Source: Fredericiella sp963839515 (GTDB taxonomy: Bacteria > Chloroflexota > Anaerolineae > Caldilineales > Caldilineaceae). From it: a DNA stretch of 64,000 nucleotides. The notes beneath the pieces were generated by a model. It made no database searches. It was not told the DNA's origin and saw only the letters and a program-made list of their open reading frames with translations. The stretch is from positions 372,001 through 436,000 of the forward strand of contig CAWIVN010000012.1 of NCBI GenBank assembly GCA_963839515.1, read 5' to 3'. Each line of letters opens with the position of its first letter. The stretch's first letter is position 1. This document shows, piece by piece, positions 8,737-18,346 of the stretch. The position numbers and the translations under genes were made by a program.

Positions 8737-10125
8737 CTATCGTCGTGACAGTTGTGCCAATTCTTCGAGATAAACGATCGCCGTTTCAATTCCCCGCTGG
8801 AACATCTCGACGCTGTAATGCTCGTTGGGTGCGTGCAAACCGTCGTCGTCCAGTCCGTAGCCCATCATGACGACCGGAATTCCCATCAGATCGGTGATGT
8901 CTGCAACTACCGGGATGCTGCCGCCGCCACGCGTGAAGACCGGCTTGGCTCCCCACCCCTTCTCATAGGCCTTGACGGCTGCCTTCATCTCCGGCAGCTC
9001 GTGCGAGATCAGCGCCGGCTTACCCGTCGTCAATAGCCTGACGTCGACGGTCACGGTCGGAGGCGTGATCGACTCAATATAGTCCTTCATTTGGCGGAAG
9101 ACCTTGTCGGGGTCCTGGTTTCCCACCAGCCGCGAGCTGATCTTGCAGCCTGCCTTGGCCGGAATAATCGTCTTCGGTCCTGGCCCGCTCCACCCGCTCC
9201 ACAGGCCGTTGACATCCAGCGTCGGCCGCGCCGAGATGCGCTCGCGAATGCTGTACTGCGCCTCGCCCCAAAGGGCGGGGACGCCGGTGGACTGCTTAAA
9301 CTGCTCTTCGCTCAGCGCAGTCTTGTCCAGCATGGCGCGCTCGCCCTCGGTCAGTGCCACGACATCATCGTAGAAGCCCGGAATGGCGATGCTGTGGTCG
9401 GGGTTGTAGAGCTTGCCCAAGATTTCGACCAGCGCCAGCGCCGGGTTGTGCGTGGCTCCGCCCCAAAAACCGCTGTGCAGGTCGTCAGTCGGCCCCTGCA
9501 CCTCGATTTCGACGTAGACCATGCCCCGCAGGCTGTGCAGGATAGCCGGCTCCTCGATCGTACGCATGGAAGAGTCGCTGATCACGCACACATCGGCATC
9601 GAGCAGATCCAGGTGGGCTTCCAAGAAGGGCCTGAGATTGGGCGAAGAGACTTCTTCCTCGCCTTCGATCAGGAATTTGACGTTGACCGGCGCGCCGCCC
9701 GCCGCGAGATAGGATTCCAGCGCCTTGACGTGGATGAACAACTGTCCCTTGTCGTCGGTCGCCCCGCGGGCATAGATCTTGCCATCCTTGATCACAGGGT
9801 CAAAGGGATGCGTCCCCCAGCCGTCTTCGAGCACGGCAGGAACGACATCGTAGTGACCGTAGACGAGCACGGTGGGCCTGTCGGGACCGGCGCCGAGCCA
9901 CTCGCCGTAGACGACGGGGTGGCCGGCGGTGGCCATGACCTGCACGTTGTCGAGGCCGAGTTCGGTCATGTGCTGCGCCAGCCACTCTGCCATACGGCGA
10001 ATGTCCTCGCCATGCGCCGGGTCGCCACTCAGGCTGGGGATGCGCAGCATTTCAAACAACTGATGCAGAAATTTTTCGCTATTGGCCCGCGAATACTCGC
10101 GCGCGTTATCGCTCGACGGTGTCAT
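8737..10125 (-). CDS. M20 family dipeptidase
   Basis: 462 residues. Metal ligands of the M20/M28 clan are visible: His-Asp in VLVYGHYDVVPA, Asp in RGATDDKG, catalytic Glu-Glu in LIEGEEEVSS, and a C-terminal His in DDGLHAPNEHY. A dimerisation lid lies between about residues 210 and 360. The protein resembles the CNDP/PepV-like dipeptidases rather than AbgA or AbgB. It sits between the MFS gene (42 bp) and pepA (18 bp). The likely role is hydrolysis of imported dipeptides to amino acids. Confidence 0.9.
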   Translation of the reverse strand: MTPSSDNAREYSRANSEKFLHQLFEMLRIPSLSGDPAHGEDIRRMAEWLAQHMTELGLDNVQVMATAGHPVVYGEWLGAGPDRPTVLVYGHYDVVPAVLEDGWGTHPFDPVIKDGKIYARGATDDKGQLFIHVKALESYLAAGGAPVNVKFLIEGEEEVSSPNLRPFLEAHLDLLDADVCVISDSSMRTIEEPAILHSLRGMVYVEIEVQGPTDDLHSGFWGGATHNPALALVEILGKLYNPDHSIAIPGFYDDVVALTEGERAMLDKTALSEEQFKQSTGVPALWGEAQYSIRERISARPTLDVNGLWSGWSGPGPKTIIPAKAGCKISSRLVGNQDPDKVFRQMKDYIESITPPTVTVDVRLLTTGKPALISHELPEMKAAVKAYEKGWGAKPVFTRGGGSIPVVADITDLMGIPVVMMGYGLDDDGLHAPNEHYSVEMFQRGIETAIVYLEELAQLSRR

Positions 10126-10167
10126 TGCGCTGCTTGCTCCTCTGCGGGTGAAAGCCTGATTCTCGAT

Positions 10168-11850
10168 TTATGCGGGCGCAATCACCTTCTTCTTGCCCGC
10201 ACCCCTGGCCGCTTTCGTCGCCGCAACCTCGCCGCTCGGCACCTCACCCGGGGCGTAGTTGGGCAGCCCACGCGATGGAAAGATGGCCAGCAAGGCGATG
10301 GCCGCCAATATGAGGAAGGATGCCTTGAGCGCAAGGAGACGTGCCTCCACGTTGATGCGCACGGCCTCGGTCACCTGTTCGGACGTGGCCGTCGTCGCGC
10401 TCATCAGTTCCCCCAACTGGGCGTTGCTCACGAAGTTGATGTTGTCGAGGTTCACCTGCGCCTGCAGCTCGACTGAAATCAGCGGGTTGTCGCCGATGCT
10501 GCTAAAGACAAACAGGCTCAGCAACCCGACAGCCACTACGCCGGCAAACGCCGTGCCCAACGCCGTGGCCAGATTGTTCGCCGTCCCGCGCAATGCCCCC
10601 ACGTCGCCTGCCAACTCTTTGGGCGAGGATGTGACCAGCACGTTGAACAGCAGCGTCAGCAGCGCGCCTTCGCCCAAGCCTAGAATGACCAGACCTAGGA
10701 TCACAACTGGCGTGCCCCAGTCATTGCTGATGGTGAAAGCCAAGATTGTCAAGCCAATTGACACGACGATAAAGGCAATCGTCCCAATCGTGCGCGGCGA
10801 CATGCGACTGTACAGCCGCACGACCAGCACGGCCGACGCAAAGATCGCCAGCGTGTAGGGGATAACTGCAATCGACGTCTGCATTGTAGTGCGGCCCTGC
10901 ACGATCTGGATATAGAGCGGGATTAGGAAGTTCACTGCGGGGCCGAGCGCGGCGATGATCAGCAGGGAAAACGTTGCACTGCGCTCATGCGAAGAATCCA
11001 GCACTTGCAGCGCCAGCAGCGGCGTCTTGTTCTGTTTCTGGCGATAGTGCGACCAGGTAAAGAATGCCTGGCCGAGCACGATGCCGATGAGCACCATGAA
11101 GGGGGCGGGCGACAGCCCGAACAGGCTGATAGGTGCGGCGTCCTTGGCCAGCACTACGCCCCAGCTGTTGAGATTATTAAAGCCCAGGCTGATCAGGATC
11201 ATGGCCAGGGCGATCAGGACCGCACCGACAAAGTCGATCTTGATGCCCTTCTGACGGGGGACTGACTTCAAGCGGAAGCTCAGTGCGAGCACTGCCAGCG
11301 ATAGGACGAGCATGATCACAAAGGAGTAGCGCCAGCTAAAGGCCGTGCCCAGATAGCCGGCGATGAGGAACGCCAGGACGCCGGCCATGGCCGGCGCCCC
11401 TGCTAACAGTCCCAGGGCCTGCGCCTGCTGCTTGCCGTGGTAGTTAGCCGCGACCAGCACGACAAGCGTAGGCACAAGCGCGGCCGCTGCCAGACCGGCA
11501 AGCGCCTGGGCGTTGATCATCATGCTGGCATCGGAACTGATCGCCATCAGCCCCATCGCCAAACCATGCAAGATTACGGTAACTTGGAAGACAAGCCGCT
11601 CGCCAATGATCTTGCCCAGCTTGGCGCCCAACATGACAAAGGCAGCCACAAACAGGGAGTAGACTACCAGTGCCGTACCCACGGTCGTCGCCGACGTGTC
11701 GAGCGTCTCGACGATCGGCCCGATGGAGACCGGCAGCGCGTTGACGTTAAACGCCATCTGGATCTGCGCCAACAGGATGATAATCATGGGCAGCCATGAA
11801 ATGTGTTCTTCTGCGCGCGCTGCGGTCGTGGGAACGGTGCTGATAGCCAT
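10168..11850 (-). CDS. MFS transporter, DHA2-like (14 segments)
   Basis: 560 residues, about 14 hydrophobic segments, as in the DHA2 drug:H+ antiporter family. The motif-C-like stretch LGLLAGAPAMAGVLAFLIAG lies in the fifth segment region. The C-terminal tail is Ala/Lys-rich (AATKAARGAGKKKV). It lies only 17 bp downstream of the META/SH3b secreted protein gene and 42 bp upstream of the dipeptidase, so it belongs to the same transcript. The export substrate is unknown. Confidence 0.88.
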   Translation of the reverse strand: MAISTVPTTAARAEEHISWLPMIIILLAQIQMAFNVNALPVSIGPIVETLDTSATTVGTALVVYSLFVAAFVMLGAKLGKIIGERLVFQVTVILHGLAMGLMAISSDASMMINAQALAGLAAAALVPTLVVLVAANYHGKQQAQALGLLAGAPAMAGVLAFLIAGYLGTAFSWRYSFVIMLVLSLAVLALSFRLKSVPRQKGIKIDFVGAVLIALAMILISLGFNNLNSWGVVLAKDAAPISLFGLSPAPFMVLIGIVLGQAFFTWSHYRQKQNKTPLLALQVLDSSHERSATFSLLIIAALGPAVNFLIPLYIQIVQGRTTMQTSIAVIPYTLAIFASAVLVVRLYSRMSPRTIGTIAFIVVSIGLTILAFTISNDWGTPVVILGLVILGLGEGALLTLLFNVLVTSSPKELAGDVGALRGTANNLATALGTAFAGVVAVGLLSLFVFSSIGDNPLISVELQAQVNLDNINFVSNAQLGELMSATTATSEQVTEAVRINVEARLLALKASFLILAAIALLAIFPSRGLPNYAPGEVPSGEVAATKAARGAGKKKVIAPA

Positions 11851-11867
11851 AATATAACCTCGTCTGC

Positions 11868-13613
11868 TTACTGCATGCGGCTTGAGAACACGGTGACGGT
11901 GCCGTCGGCGCGGCGCAGGGTGAGCTGGCTGGCGTCAAACTGGAACGTGGCCGACGACTGCAGCGCAGCCAGGAAGGCTTGCTCCTGCTCTATGATGCCG
12001 GGCGGCGTGTCGCACATGCTCATGCCTTGGCTTAACTGCCCAATCGAGATGTTGCTGCCGCTCACCGAGTAGGTGGCATTGTATGTGTTACAGCCGGCGT
12101 TCCCGCTGATGGTCGACCCATCAAAGCGCATGGTCAAGGTCGTGCCACTGATTGGCGACACCACTGCCCCGCGCCCTGTGTAATAGCCGGTGACCTGCCA
12201 TGCCGTGTTGGGCAGCGGATTCTGTACTGCTGCCGGCCGTACGGTGACGGTGGCGCGCTGGAATGTCACCGAGCCATCTCGCTGCAGCACGCGCATTTCA
12301 TATGTCGTCGTCACGGGCGGGCATACCTGTTCGCTGCCCTGGCCGACACGCGGGTACTGCTGGTAAGGCTGGCCCTGCGGATAGATCCAAACGGCCTGCA
12401 CGTTCTCGACTGACCAACGCAGCGTCGAGCACTGGCCCTGGTCGATAGTCGTGGGCGAAGCGCTGAAGGACATCTGCGGCGCCGGCGTGGCCGTTGCTGC
12501 GGGCGGGCGGGTGGGGGTGGGGGCAGGCGTCGGCGTCGGCGGCGGCACGAAGACCGGCGGCGGCGGCGAGGCGATGATCGGCACATCGGCGGCATCGGTC
12601 ACGGCCACAAAGTCGGCCGATACCCAGCCGGTGCCGCCTGGGGCCGAGGGAACGGCTGCCACCCACCAGCGGCCATCAAAACTGCGCCCCACGATCTCGC
12701 CTTCCGTGCCAAAGGGCGCCGTACCGAGGATTGGGAAGTTAGTGCCCGGGCCCGTACGGACGTTGACGCCATTGGGCGCCGTTACACGCCCGGTCGGGAC
12801 GCCCGGTTCCGGCTCCGGCACGCTGACGTCGATGTTGCGCGTCATATGCACGGCAATGGCGTCGTCGGCGTTGCGCATTTCCAGGAAGTTGCCTTCGACC
12901 GTATAGGTGGCCGCACTCTGCAAGGCCGCCAGGAACTCTGCTTCCTGTTCCATCACGCCGTTCGGCTCGGGGCACATGCGGAACGTGACGCCGATATCGT
13001 CGATGGCGATCGTTCCGTCCTCCGTTTCGTACGCGGCAAAGTAGTCGTTGCAGCCGGCGTTGCCGAGCAATGTGCCTTCGTCCTCAAACGACGCTGACAG
13101 TTCGGTGCCGATCTGCACACTCACCACGGCATTGCGGCCGTTGTTGTAAGCTAACACCTGCCACTGCGTGCCTGCCAGTCCTTGACTGGCGTTGACAAAG
13201 GTGGCGACGATTTTCTGACCGTCGAACAGCGTTAGCGTGTTGCTGCGCACCTCGTATTTGTCCGCCAGGACCAGGGCCTGCATATAGGCCGTAGCTTGGG
13301 CGGCGACCGGCTCGGGGCAGGCCATCATCGTCGATGCCGCCAGCGGCCGGATGCGGATGGTCGAGCCGGTGGTCGTGTACGTGGTGTTAAAGCGGTTGCA
13401 ACCGTCGCTGCCGCTGACAGTGCCGTCCGTACCGAACTGCAAGGTCACCGTCGTGCCCGGCAGCGGCAGTTGGCTGTTGAGCGAACTGAGCGTCCAGCTC
13501 GTGCCCGGCAAATCTCCCCCGGCCGTTTGTGCCGCTGCGGGAACTGCCGACACTGCTGCCAGCACGAACAAGCCGGCCAACAGTAAGAAAACATTGATGA
13601 TGCGGTGTCTCAT
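11868..13613 (-). CDS. secreted triple-META, SH3b and Ig-like protein
   Basis: 581 residues. A cleavable signal peptide (VLAAVSAVPAAAQ) precedes META domain 1 (about 33-140) and META domain 2 (about 145-260). These are followed by an SH3b domain (GVNVRTGPGTNFPILG, about 278-350) and a Pro/Thr linker. An Ig-like module about 380-460 (GQCSTLRWSVENVQAVWIYP, ending VCPPVTTTYEMRV) and a third META domain to the C-terminus complete it. Each META unit carries the GCN core (GSDGCNRF, GNAGCNDYF, GNAGCNTYN) and a paired Met-x-Cys-Pro-type element. META domains occur in heat-shock and secreted proteins; SH3b suggests wall binding. An AAAAGGAG ribosome site precedes the ATG. It heads the long minus-strand run. 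Confidence 0.85.
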   Translation of the reverse strand: MRHRIINVFLLLAGLFVLAAVSAVPAAAQTAGGDLPGTSWTLSSLNSQLPLPGTTVTLQFGTDGTVSGSDGCNRFNTTYTTTGSTIRIRPLAASTMMACPEPVAAQATAYMQALVLADKYEVRSNTLTLFDGQKIVATFVNASQGLAGTQWQVLAYNNGRNAVVSVQIGTELSASFEDEGTLLGNAGCNDYFAAYETEDGTIAIDDIGVTFRMCPEPNGVMEQEAEFLAALQSAATYTVEGNFLEMRNADDAIAVHMTRNIDVSVPEPEPGVPTGRVTAPNGVNVRTGPGTNFPILGTAPFGTEGEIVGRSFDGRWWVAAVPSAPGGTGWVSADFVAVTDAADVPIIASPPPPVFVPPPTPTPAPTPTRPPAATATPAPQMSFSASPTTIDQGQCSTLRWSVENVQAVWIYPQGQPYQQYPRVGQGSEQVCPPVTTTYEMRVLQRDGSVTFQRATVTVRPAAVQNPLPNTAWQVTGYYTGRGAVVSPISGTTLTMRFDGSTISGNAGCNTYNATYSVSGSNISIGQLSQGMSMCDTPPGIIEQEQAFLAALQSSATFQFDASQLTLRRADGTVTVFSSRMQ

Positions 13614-13738
13614 GAAAATCTCCTTTTCACGTCCTGCACGCGTATTTATTGCCTAACATGTCCAAGTTGCGACGGCAAAGCCATGGGCGGGATAGCTATG
13701 CACGGGCTGGTGGCGATCGGCTGTGCCGATACGTACAC

Positions 13739-13767
13739 TTGGCAGAACGCAAATCACTTTGTAGAAT
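13739..13767 (+). promoter_or_regulatory. sigma-70-type promoter for the AlkZ-like gene
   Basis: TTGGCA at 13739-13744, a 17-bp spacer, then TAGAAT at 13762-13767. The predicted start is near 13775, about 39 nt before the ATG at 13814. Confidence 0.6.
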
Positions 13768-13813
13768 TAGACGCGCTGTCTTGTCCATCACTTGTGTACC
13801 ACGAGCATCTACA

Positions 13814-14893
13814 ATGCACAGTATCTATGCTCCCCGTCTCTTAAATCAGCAAATCGCAGCTACCCGTTTTTCCCGTCCCGAGGAGATCGTGGCCTGGTTG
13901 GGGGCCATGCAGGCCCAGGACTATCTCGGCACGTTATGGGCCGTCGGATTGCGCCTGCCCGGCGGCACGGAGACGGTTGTTGAGCAGGCGCTGAACGGAC
14001 GCACCATCGTGCGCACATGGCCGATGCGCGGCACCTTGCACATCGTAGCGGCTACCGACGTGCGCTGGATGCTCGATCTGCTGGCCCCGCGGCGGCTAGC
14101 GCAGAGTGCCGGCAGGCGCAGGCAGCTCGATATCGACGAGGCCACGCTCGCCCGCAGCCGGGAGGTCTGCCGGGAAGCCTTGCAGGGCGGCAAGCAGCTG
14201 GCGCGCCCCGCCATGTTTGCCCTGCTGCAGTCGCACGGCATTGCCACCACCGGCCAGCGCGGCATTCACATCCTCAGCCACCTGGCGCAGGAGGGCTTGC
14301 TTTGCCTTGGTGCACGCGCCGGCAAGCAGTTCACCTTTACTCTGCTGGACGAGTGGGCGCCACAGGTCACTCCCCTGGAACGCGATGCTGCTTGGGCCGA
14401 ACTTGCCCGCCGCTATTTTACAAGCCATGGCCCCGCCACGGTCCATGATTTCGCCTGGTGGACCGGCCAGACACTGGGGGACGCTCGCCGTGCGCTGGCG
14501 GCAGGGGGGGCGCACCTGGTGCAAGCGCAGATCGACGGTAAGACCTACTGGATGGCGCCGCCGGCGGTCGCTCGAGAGGACCCCACGTCCGGCCTTTATC
14601 TCCTGCCTGGCTTCGACGAGTATATGCTTGGCTACCAAGATCGTAGCGCCATACTCGCCGCCGAGCACGCGCCCAAGATTCACCCCGGCGCCAACGGCAT
14701 GCTCAACGCCACACTTATCGTCGACGGTCAGATTCAAGGCGTCTGGCGCCGTATGCTAAGAAAGAAGTCGGTCCTCGTGACAATCAGCCCATTCACCAGG
14801 CTGGGGGCAAGCCGAAAAGAGGACGTCGCGGTTGCCGCCGAACGGTATGCCGGATTTCTAGGACTGGCACTAGAGCTGGAATGGCAGGAATAG
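13814..14893 (+). CDS. AlkZ/YcaQ-like winged-helix DNA-binding protein (HTH_42 family)
   Basis: 359 residues from the ATG at 13814. A longer frame from 13649 exists, but the family-like sequence begins only at MHSIYAPRLLNQQ and a good promoter lies between the two. The N-terminal part holds MQAQDYLG, which places a QxQ motif where AlkZ-type DNA glycosylases have their catalytic Gln-x-Gln. GTLHIVAATDVRWML and the following helices match the HTH_42 fold, and the C-terminal DEYMLGYQDRS and GVWRRM segments are also typical. Known relatives unhook interstrand crosslinks or remove alkylated bases. The enzymatic role here is inferred from family and motif only. Confidence 0.8.
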   Translation: MHSIYAPRLLNQQIAATRFSRPEEIVAWLGAMQAQDYLGTLWAVGLRLPGGTETVVEQALNGRTIVRTWPMRGTLHIVAATDVRWMLDLLAPRRLAQSAGRRRQLDIDEATLARSREVCREALQGGKQLARPAMFALLQSHGIATTGQRGIHILSHLAQEGLLCLGARAGKQFTFTLLDEWAPQVTPLERDAAWAELARRYFTSHGPATVHDFAWWTGQTLGDARRALAAGGAHLVQAQIDGKTYWMAPPAVAREDPTSGLYLLPGFDEYMLGYQDRSAILAAEHAPKIHPGANGMLNATLIVDGQIQGVWRRMLRKKSVLVTISPFTRLGASRKEDVAVAAERYAGFLGLALELEWQE

Positions 14894-14909
14894 AAGGCAA
14901 AAGAAAAGG

Positions 14910-14983
14910 CGCTGCTGGAGAGACTCGAACTCCCGACGCCCGCCTTAGGACGGCGGCGCTCTATCCAACTGAGCTACAGCAGC
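14910..14983 (-). tRNA. tRNA-Arg (anticodon CCT)
   Basis: On the minus strand the acceptor arms GCTGCTG and CAGCAGC pair fully. The D-arm is GCTC/GAGC, and the anticodon stem CCGCC/GGCGG encloses the 7-nt loop GTCCTAA with anticodon CCT (codon AGG). The T-arm GGGAG/CTCTC has one G-U pair. The discriminator is G at 14910 and CCA is not encoded. It lies 16 bp after the converging AlkZ-like gene. Confidence 0.95.
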
Positions 14984-15013
14984 GCGCTTGCAGTTACCAT
15001 AGCATACCACCCC

Positions 15014-15304
15014 TTAATCGTCAAAGGATCGCTGCATACAGTGCTTCGCACGGGCGCTCGTACACTCGACCGAGAGCATCGGCATATGCAATTCGTAAAG
15101 TGCCAGCAATACGCCAATCAGGGCCGCCTGGTCGACTAGCTCACCTTCCAAGACGGTGGTTGGCGGCTCGCCCTCGCACTGCACCCGCCGAATCGCCATG
15201 CCCATGAGCCGCTCGCTCCAGTTGGGTTCAAGCAGACCGCTTACGCAGATCCGGTATGTGGCAGAGCGATCGAAAGCCAACCAGTTGACGTGGTGCGTAT
15301 CCAT
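15014..15304 (-). CDS. small conserved protein of unknown function
   Basis: 96 residues from the ATG at 15304; a TTG at 15325 would add seven residues. The pattern VLEGELVDQAALIGVLLALYELHMPMLSVE, described here as EGELxDQAALxGVL followed by a MPMLSVE strand, is one I associate with a small protein family common in Chloroflexota and related bacteria. The function is unknown. No membrane segment or signal peptide is visible. It stands alone between the tRNA and the LuxR regulator. Confidence 0.65.
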   Translation of the reverse strand: MDTHHVNWLAFDRSATYRICVSGLLEPNWSERLMGMAIRRVQCEGEPPTTVLEGELVDQAALIGVLLALYELHMPMLSVECTSARAKHCMQRSFDD

Positions 15305-15429
15305 CCCATCTAGATGGTAGTACAAAGCCGTGCTGACTGGAAGCCCCGTAGCGTACCAAAAAAAGGTGTAAAAGTTGGCGCTCTAAATGCAAATTGGTGT
15401 AGCGTGGTCTGTATGCAAACCTGCACTGG

Positions 15430-18184
15430 CTAGTGAGACAAGGTAAGGAGACCGCCCGCTTGGGCAGCAGCCACGGCGTCTCTGCGCCGGTTCACGCCCA
15501 GCTTCTGGTAAATGTTGGCTGTGTGCCGCTTCGCTGTGAGTTCTGAAATCACCAGGCGCTCGGCGACTTCCTTAACCGTGAGGCGTTGCGCCAGGAGTTC
15601 AAGCACCTCCAGCTCGCGACGGCTCAAAGGCGTGTGCAAGCCATGGTTGCCGGCGGGCGGTTTGGCTTGCGCCGGCGGTGCGTCATGCTGTTGGCGATGT
15701 GGGACGGCGGGATCGAGTGGGAGTGCGTCGAGAATTTTCCCGACAAAATCACCTGCTACGCCCCGTTCGGCCAGTGTAGCTAACAAACCGGCCACTGGCG
15801 CGCCCAGGTCGACAAACACACGCACAAGGCCTCCCGGCTCGGCCAGGAGCACTGCCTGCTCTGCGCAGTCCAGCGCTGCCGCCTCCTGCCTGCGCATGCT
15901 GTGCAATATGCGCCTGCAAAGCCAGTACCTCGATCATAAAGAGTGTGTTGTGCGTCTCGCCGACAAAACGGTGTAAATGTCTCAGCCAATCGTCAGCTTC
16001 AGCCAAGCTCTGCGTTGTCCCTTGGCTTAGCAAGATCTTTGCCAATGTAATGGGCGCGGCATGGAACATGATCATGGGTATCAGCGGCTGCTTGCGATCG
16101 TAGCCTGCTGCCCAGCGCCGTGCTTCGGCCTTGCGTCCCAGGCGCCACGCCACGTACGCCTGGAATGCTTTTGCCTCTTCCATAATGCTTTGGTCGCCTC
16201 GCTCCCATGCAAAAGCCAGTACGGAGTTTACTGCGGCCTGCGCCTGCTTGCTGTCATCCCTTGCCAGCAGCACCGTTGCCAGGCCGAATGACGCCTGCAA
16301 ATATGTGAACCCATGCGCCAGATAGCGCCGGCCTGTCACTGCGCCAAATTCTCGTTCCGCAACGGCGAGATCATTTGCTTGGTAGGCAGCGCATCCCAAG
16401 TAGTAATGGCCCCAAGTTTCGCCTAGAGCCAACTCTCGTTCGCCGGCCAGCTTTAGCAGGTACGTTGCGGCTTGTTCCAGACCCGCGAGGTCCGCATCCA
16501 TCCAGGTTAAGAAGCAGTGTCCTTGGAGCACGCGCGTGGGAAAAGCATTGCCGTGGAGTTTATCTTCGTTCAGTGCTTCGTGCACCGTAGCGCGCCAACC
16601 CTCTGTATCTCCCAGCAAAAATCGCGCAACCGCATAGTCCATCCAGGCATGCCCGCGCACGCTGGAATAGGCCATCGGCAAGTGCTCGAGAGCTCGCCTG
16701 GCGTAGGTTGACTGGCTGTTCAGGTCCGCATGATGAAACGCGACGTGGCTGCGTAGCGTATCTACCTCGCTCTGCAAATAGGTGCGGTGGGGCTCCGGTA
16801 ATGGTGCTTGCTGCATACGGGCTTCCACGCGCTCGAGCAGCACAAGGGTATCTGCGATACGCCAACGGCTTTGTAGCAGCCAGGCTTCCGCCATTGACAG
16901 CTCCACCCGCTCTTCGATCAGCCGGCGCGGCAGCAGTTGCAGCCAGCGTTCGAGCGACTGCCACTGCTCGTGGTTCATCAGTGCGTGACGGTGTGTTTCG
17001 ACAAGCTGCGCTGCCATCATCTCATCGCCTGCCGCCAACGCATGGGTGATGGCGTCCTCTAGATAGCCATTGGTTGCGTACCACACACTGGCCCGGCTGT
17101 GCAGGTCGGCCATCTCGTGGGCGCTCGAACGCCGCTCCAATTGATCCTGGAGCAGCCTTTGAAGCAAATGGTGATAGCGATACCATTGCCCTTGCTCGTC
17201 CAGGGCGATGGTAAAGACATTCTGCTGCTCCAGCCATTGGAGGTGGCGCTGCCCGTTCCAGTTGGATTCGCCCTGTCCCGTCATTGCATCGCACAGTGAA
17301 CCAGTGAGCTGCTTGAGTATAGCAGTACGCAGGAGAAACTCCTGGGTTGCCACAGGCAGGCGCGCCAGCACTTCGCTGAGCAGGTAGTCCATGATAACGC
17401 CATGGTCAAGTAGCGTTTCGGCCACAGGCTGGTCGCCGTCTTGCATATTCAGCGCCAGCGCCGCAAAGCGCAGGGCCGCTACCCAACCGTCGGCGCGCTT
17501 TGCCAGCACGTCGATCCTCTGCTGGTCCAGCGGGGAGTGGACCGCCTGCTGCACAAACGCCGCCGTCTCGCCGGCGTTGAAGCGCAGCGTTGCCATGCGA
17601 ATCTCGACCAGCTGACCGCGGGCGCGCTGGCTTGCCAGGGAGATCGGCGGGTCGTGACGCGTGCCAATCACCAAGTGGAGCGAGCGGGGTGGATGCAGCA
17701 GGAGATCGTTCAGCACCTGGTGCACGTCCAAATTGTGAATCAGGTAGTAGTCGTCCAACACCAGCAGAAAACGCTGCCCCTCGGGCAGCTCATCGCCATC
17801 GGCCAGGCTGTCAATGTCGTTAATAAGCGTAGCACTCAGAACCGGAAGAGGCGGCAGTTCAGCAGCCTGCAGCAGCGTGGAGGTGGCGGCGCAGGCAGCG
17901 GGAAACAACTTGCGAATGGCGGCGATCAAGTAGGCTAGAAAAACCGCCGGATCGTTGTCTTGCCCGTCCAGGGAAAGCCATGCACTCGGCCAAGGGCAAT
18001 TCGCCAGCCAGTCGCTTAGCAGTGTTGTCTTGCCAAATCCGGCCGGCGCACACACCAGGGTTAGAGGACGATTCAACTGATAATCGAGGGTTTGTCGAAC
18101 TCGAAGCAGGGGCACCAACCCATCCGTGACTCGCGGCCGGTACAATTTGGTGCGAATAAGCGTAACGGTGGATAGAGTAGACAT
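15430..18184 (-). pseudogene. MalT-type LuxR family regulator, split by a frameshift
   Basis: The 5' part (18184 to about 15900) encodes an N-terminal STAND ATPase with Walker A VCAPAGFGKTTLL near residue 60, LLVLDDYYLI (Walker B) and a TPR-rich central region. The frame then shifts in a GC-rich run near 15880-15905. The 3' part in another frame (readable from about 15906 to 15430) continues with QEAAALDCAEQAVLLAEPGG and ends with a LuxR helix-turn-helix (SRRELEVLELLAQRLTVKEV, then ANIYQKLGVNRR). Joined, the two give a normal-length MalT/LAL regulator of about 900 residues. A one-base change restores it, so this is either a sequencing error or a recent mutation. Without it the DNA-binding domain is lost. 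Confidence 0.85.
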
Positions 18185-18311
18185 CTTTGTAGTGTCCAGG
18201 TGCTCGCAGTATCGGCATAACTCTTACCTTGAACATTCCTTATGCAAAGTAGCATAGCCTAATGGGCGAGATAAAGCAACACGAAAGCTCTTTTTATATC
18301 CCCTCCTATGC

Positions 18312-18340
18312 CTGACAAATTTCTCCGGTCAAGGTACACT
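18312..18340 (+). promoter_or_regulatory. promoter for moxR, predicted leaderless
   Basis: CTGACA at 18312-18317, a 17-bp spacer, then TACACT at 18335-18340. Only six bases separate the -10 box from the ATG at 18347, so transcription should begin at or next to the start codon. No Shine-Dalgarno is visible. Confidence 0.5.
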
Positions 18341-18346
18341 ACAACC

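Noticed and set aside
13649..13813. Upstream extension of the AlkZ-like gene
   Set aside because: The added residues are not family-like and a good promoter lies within the extension.
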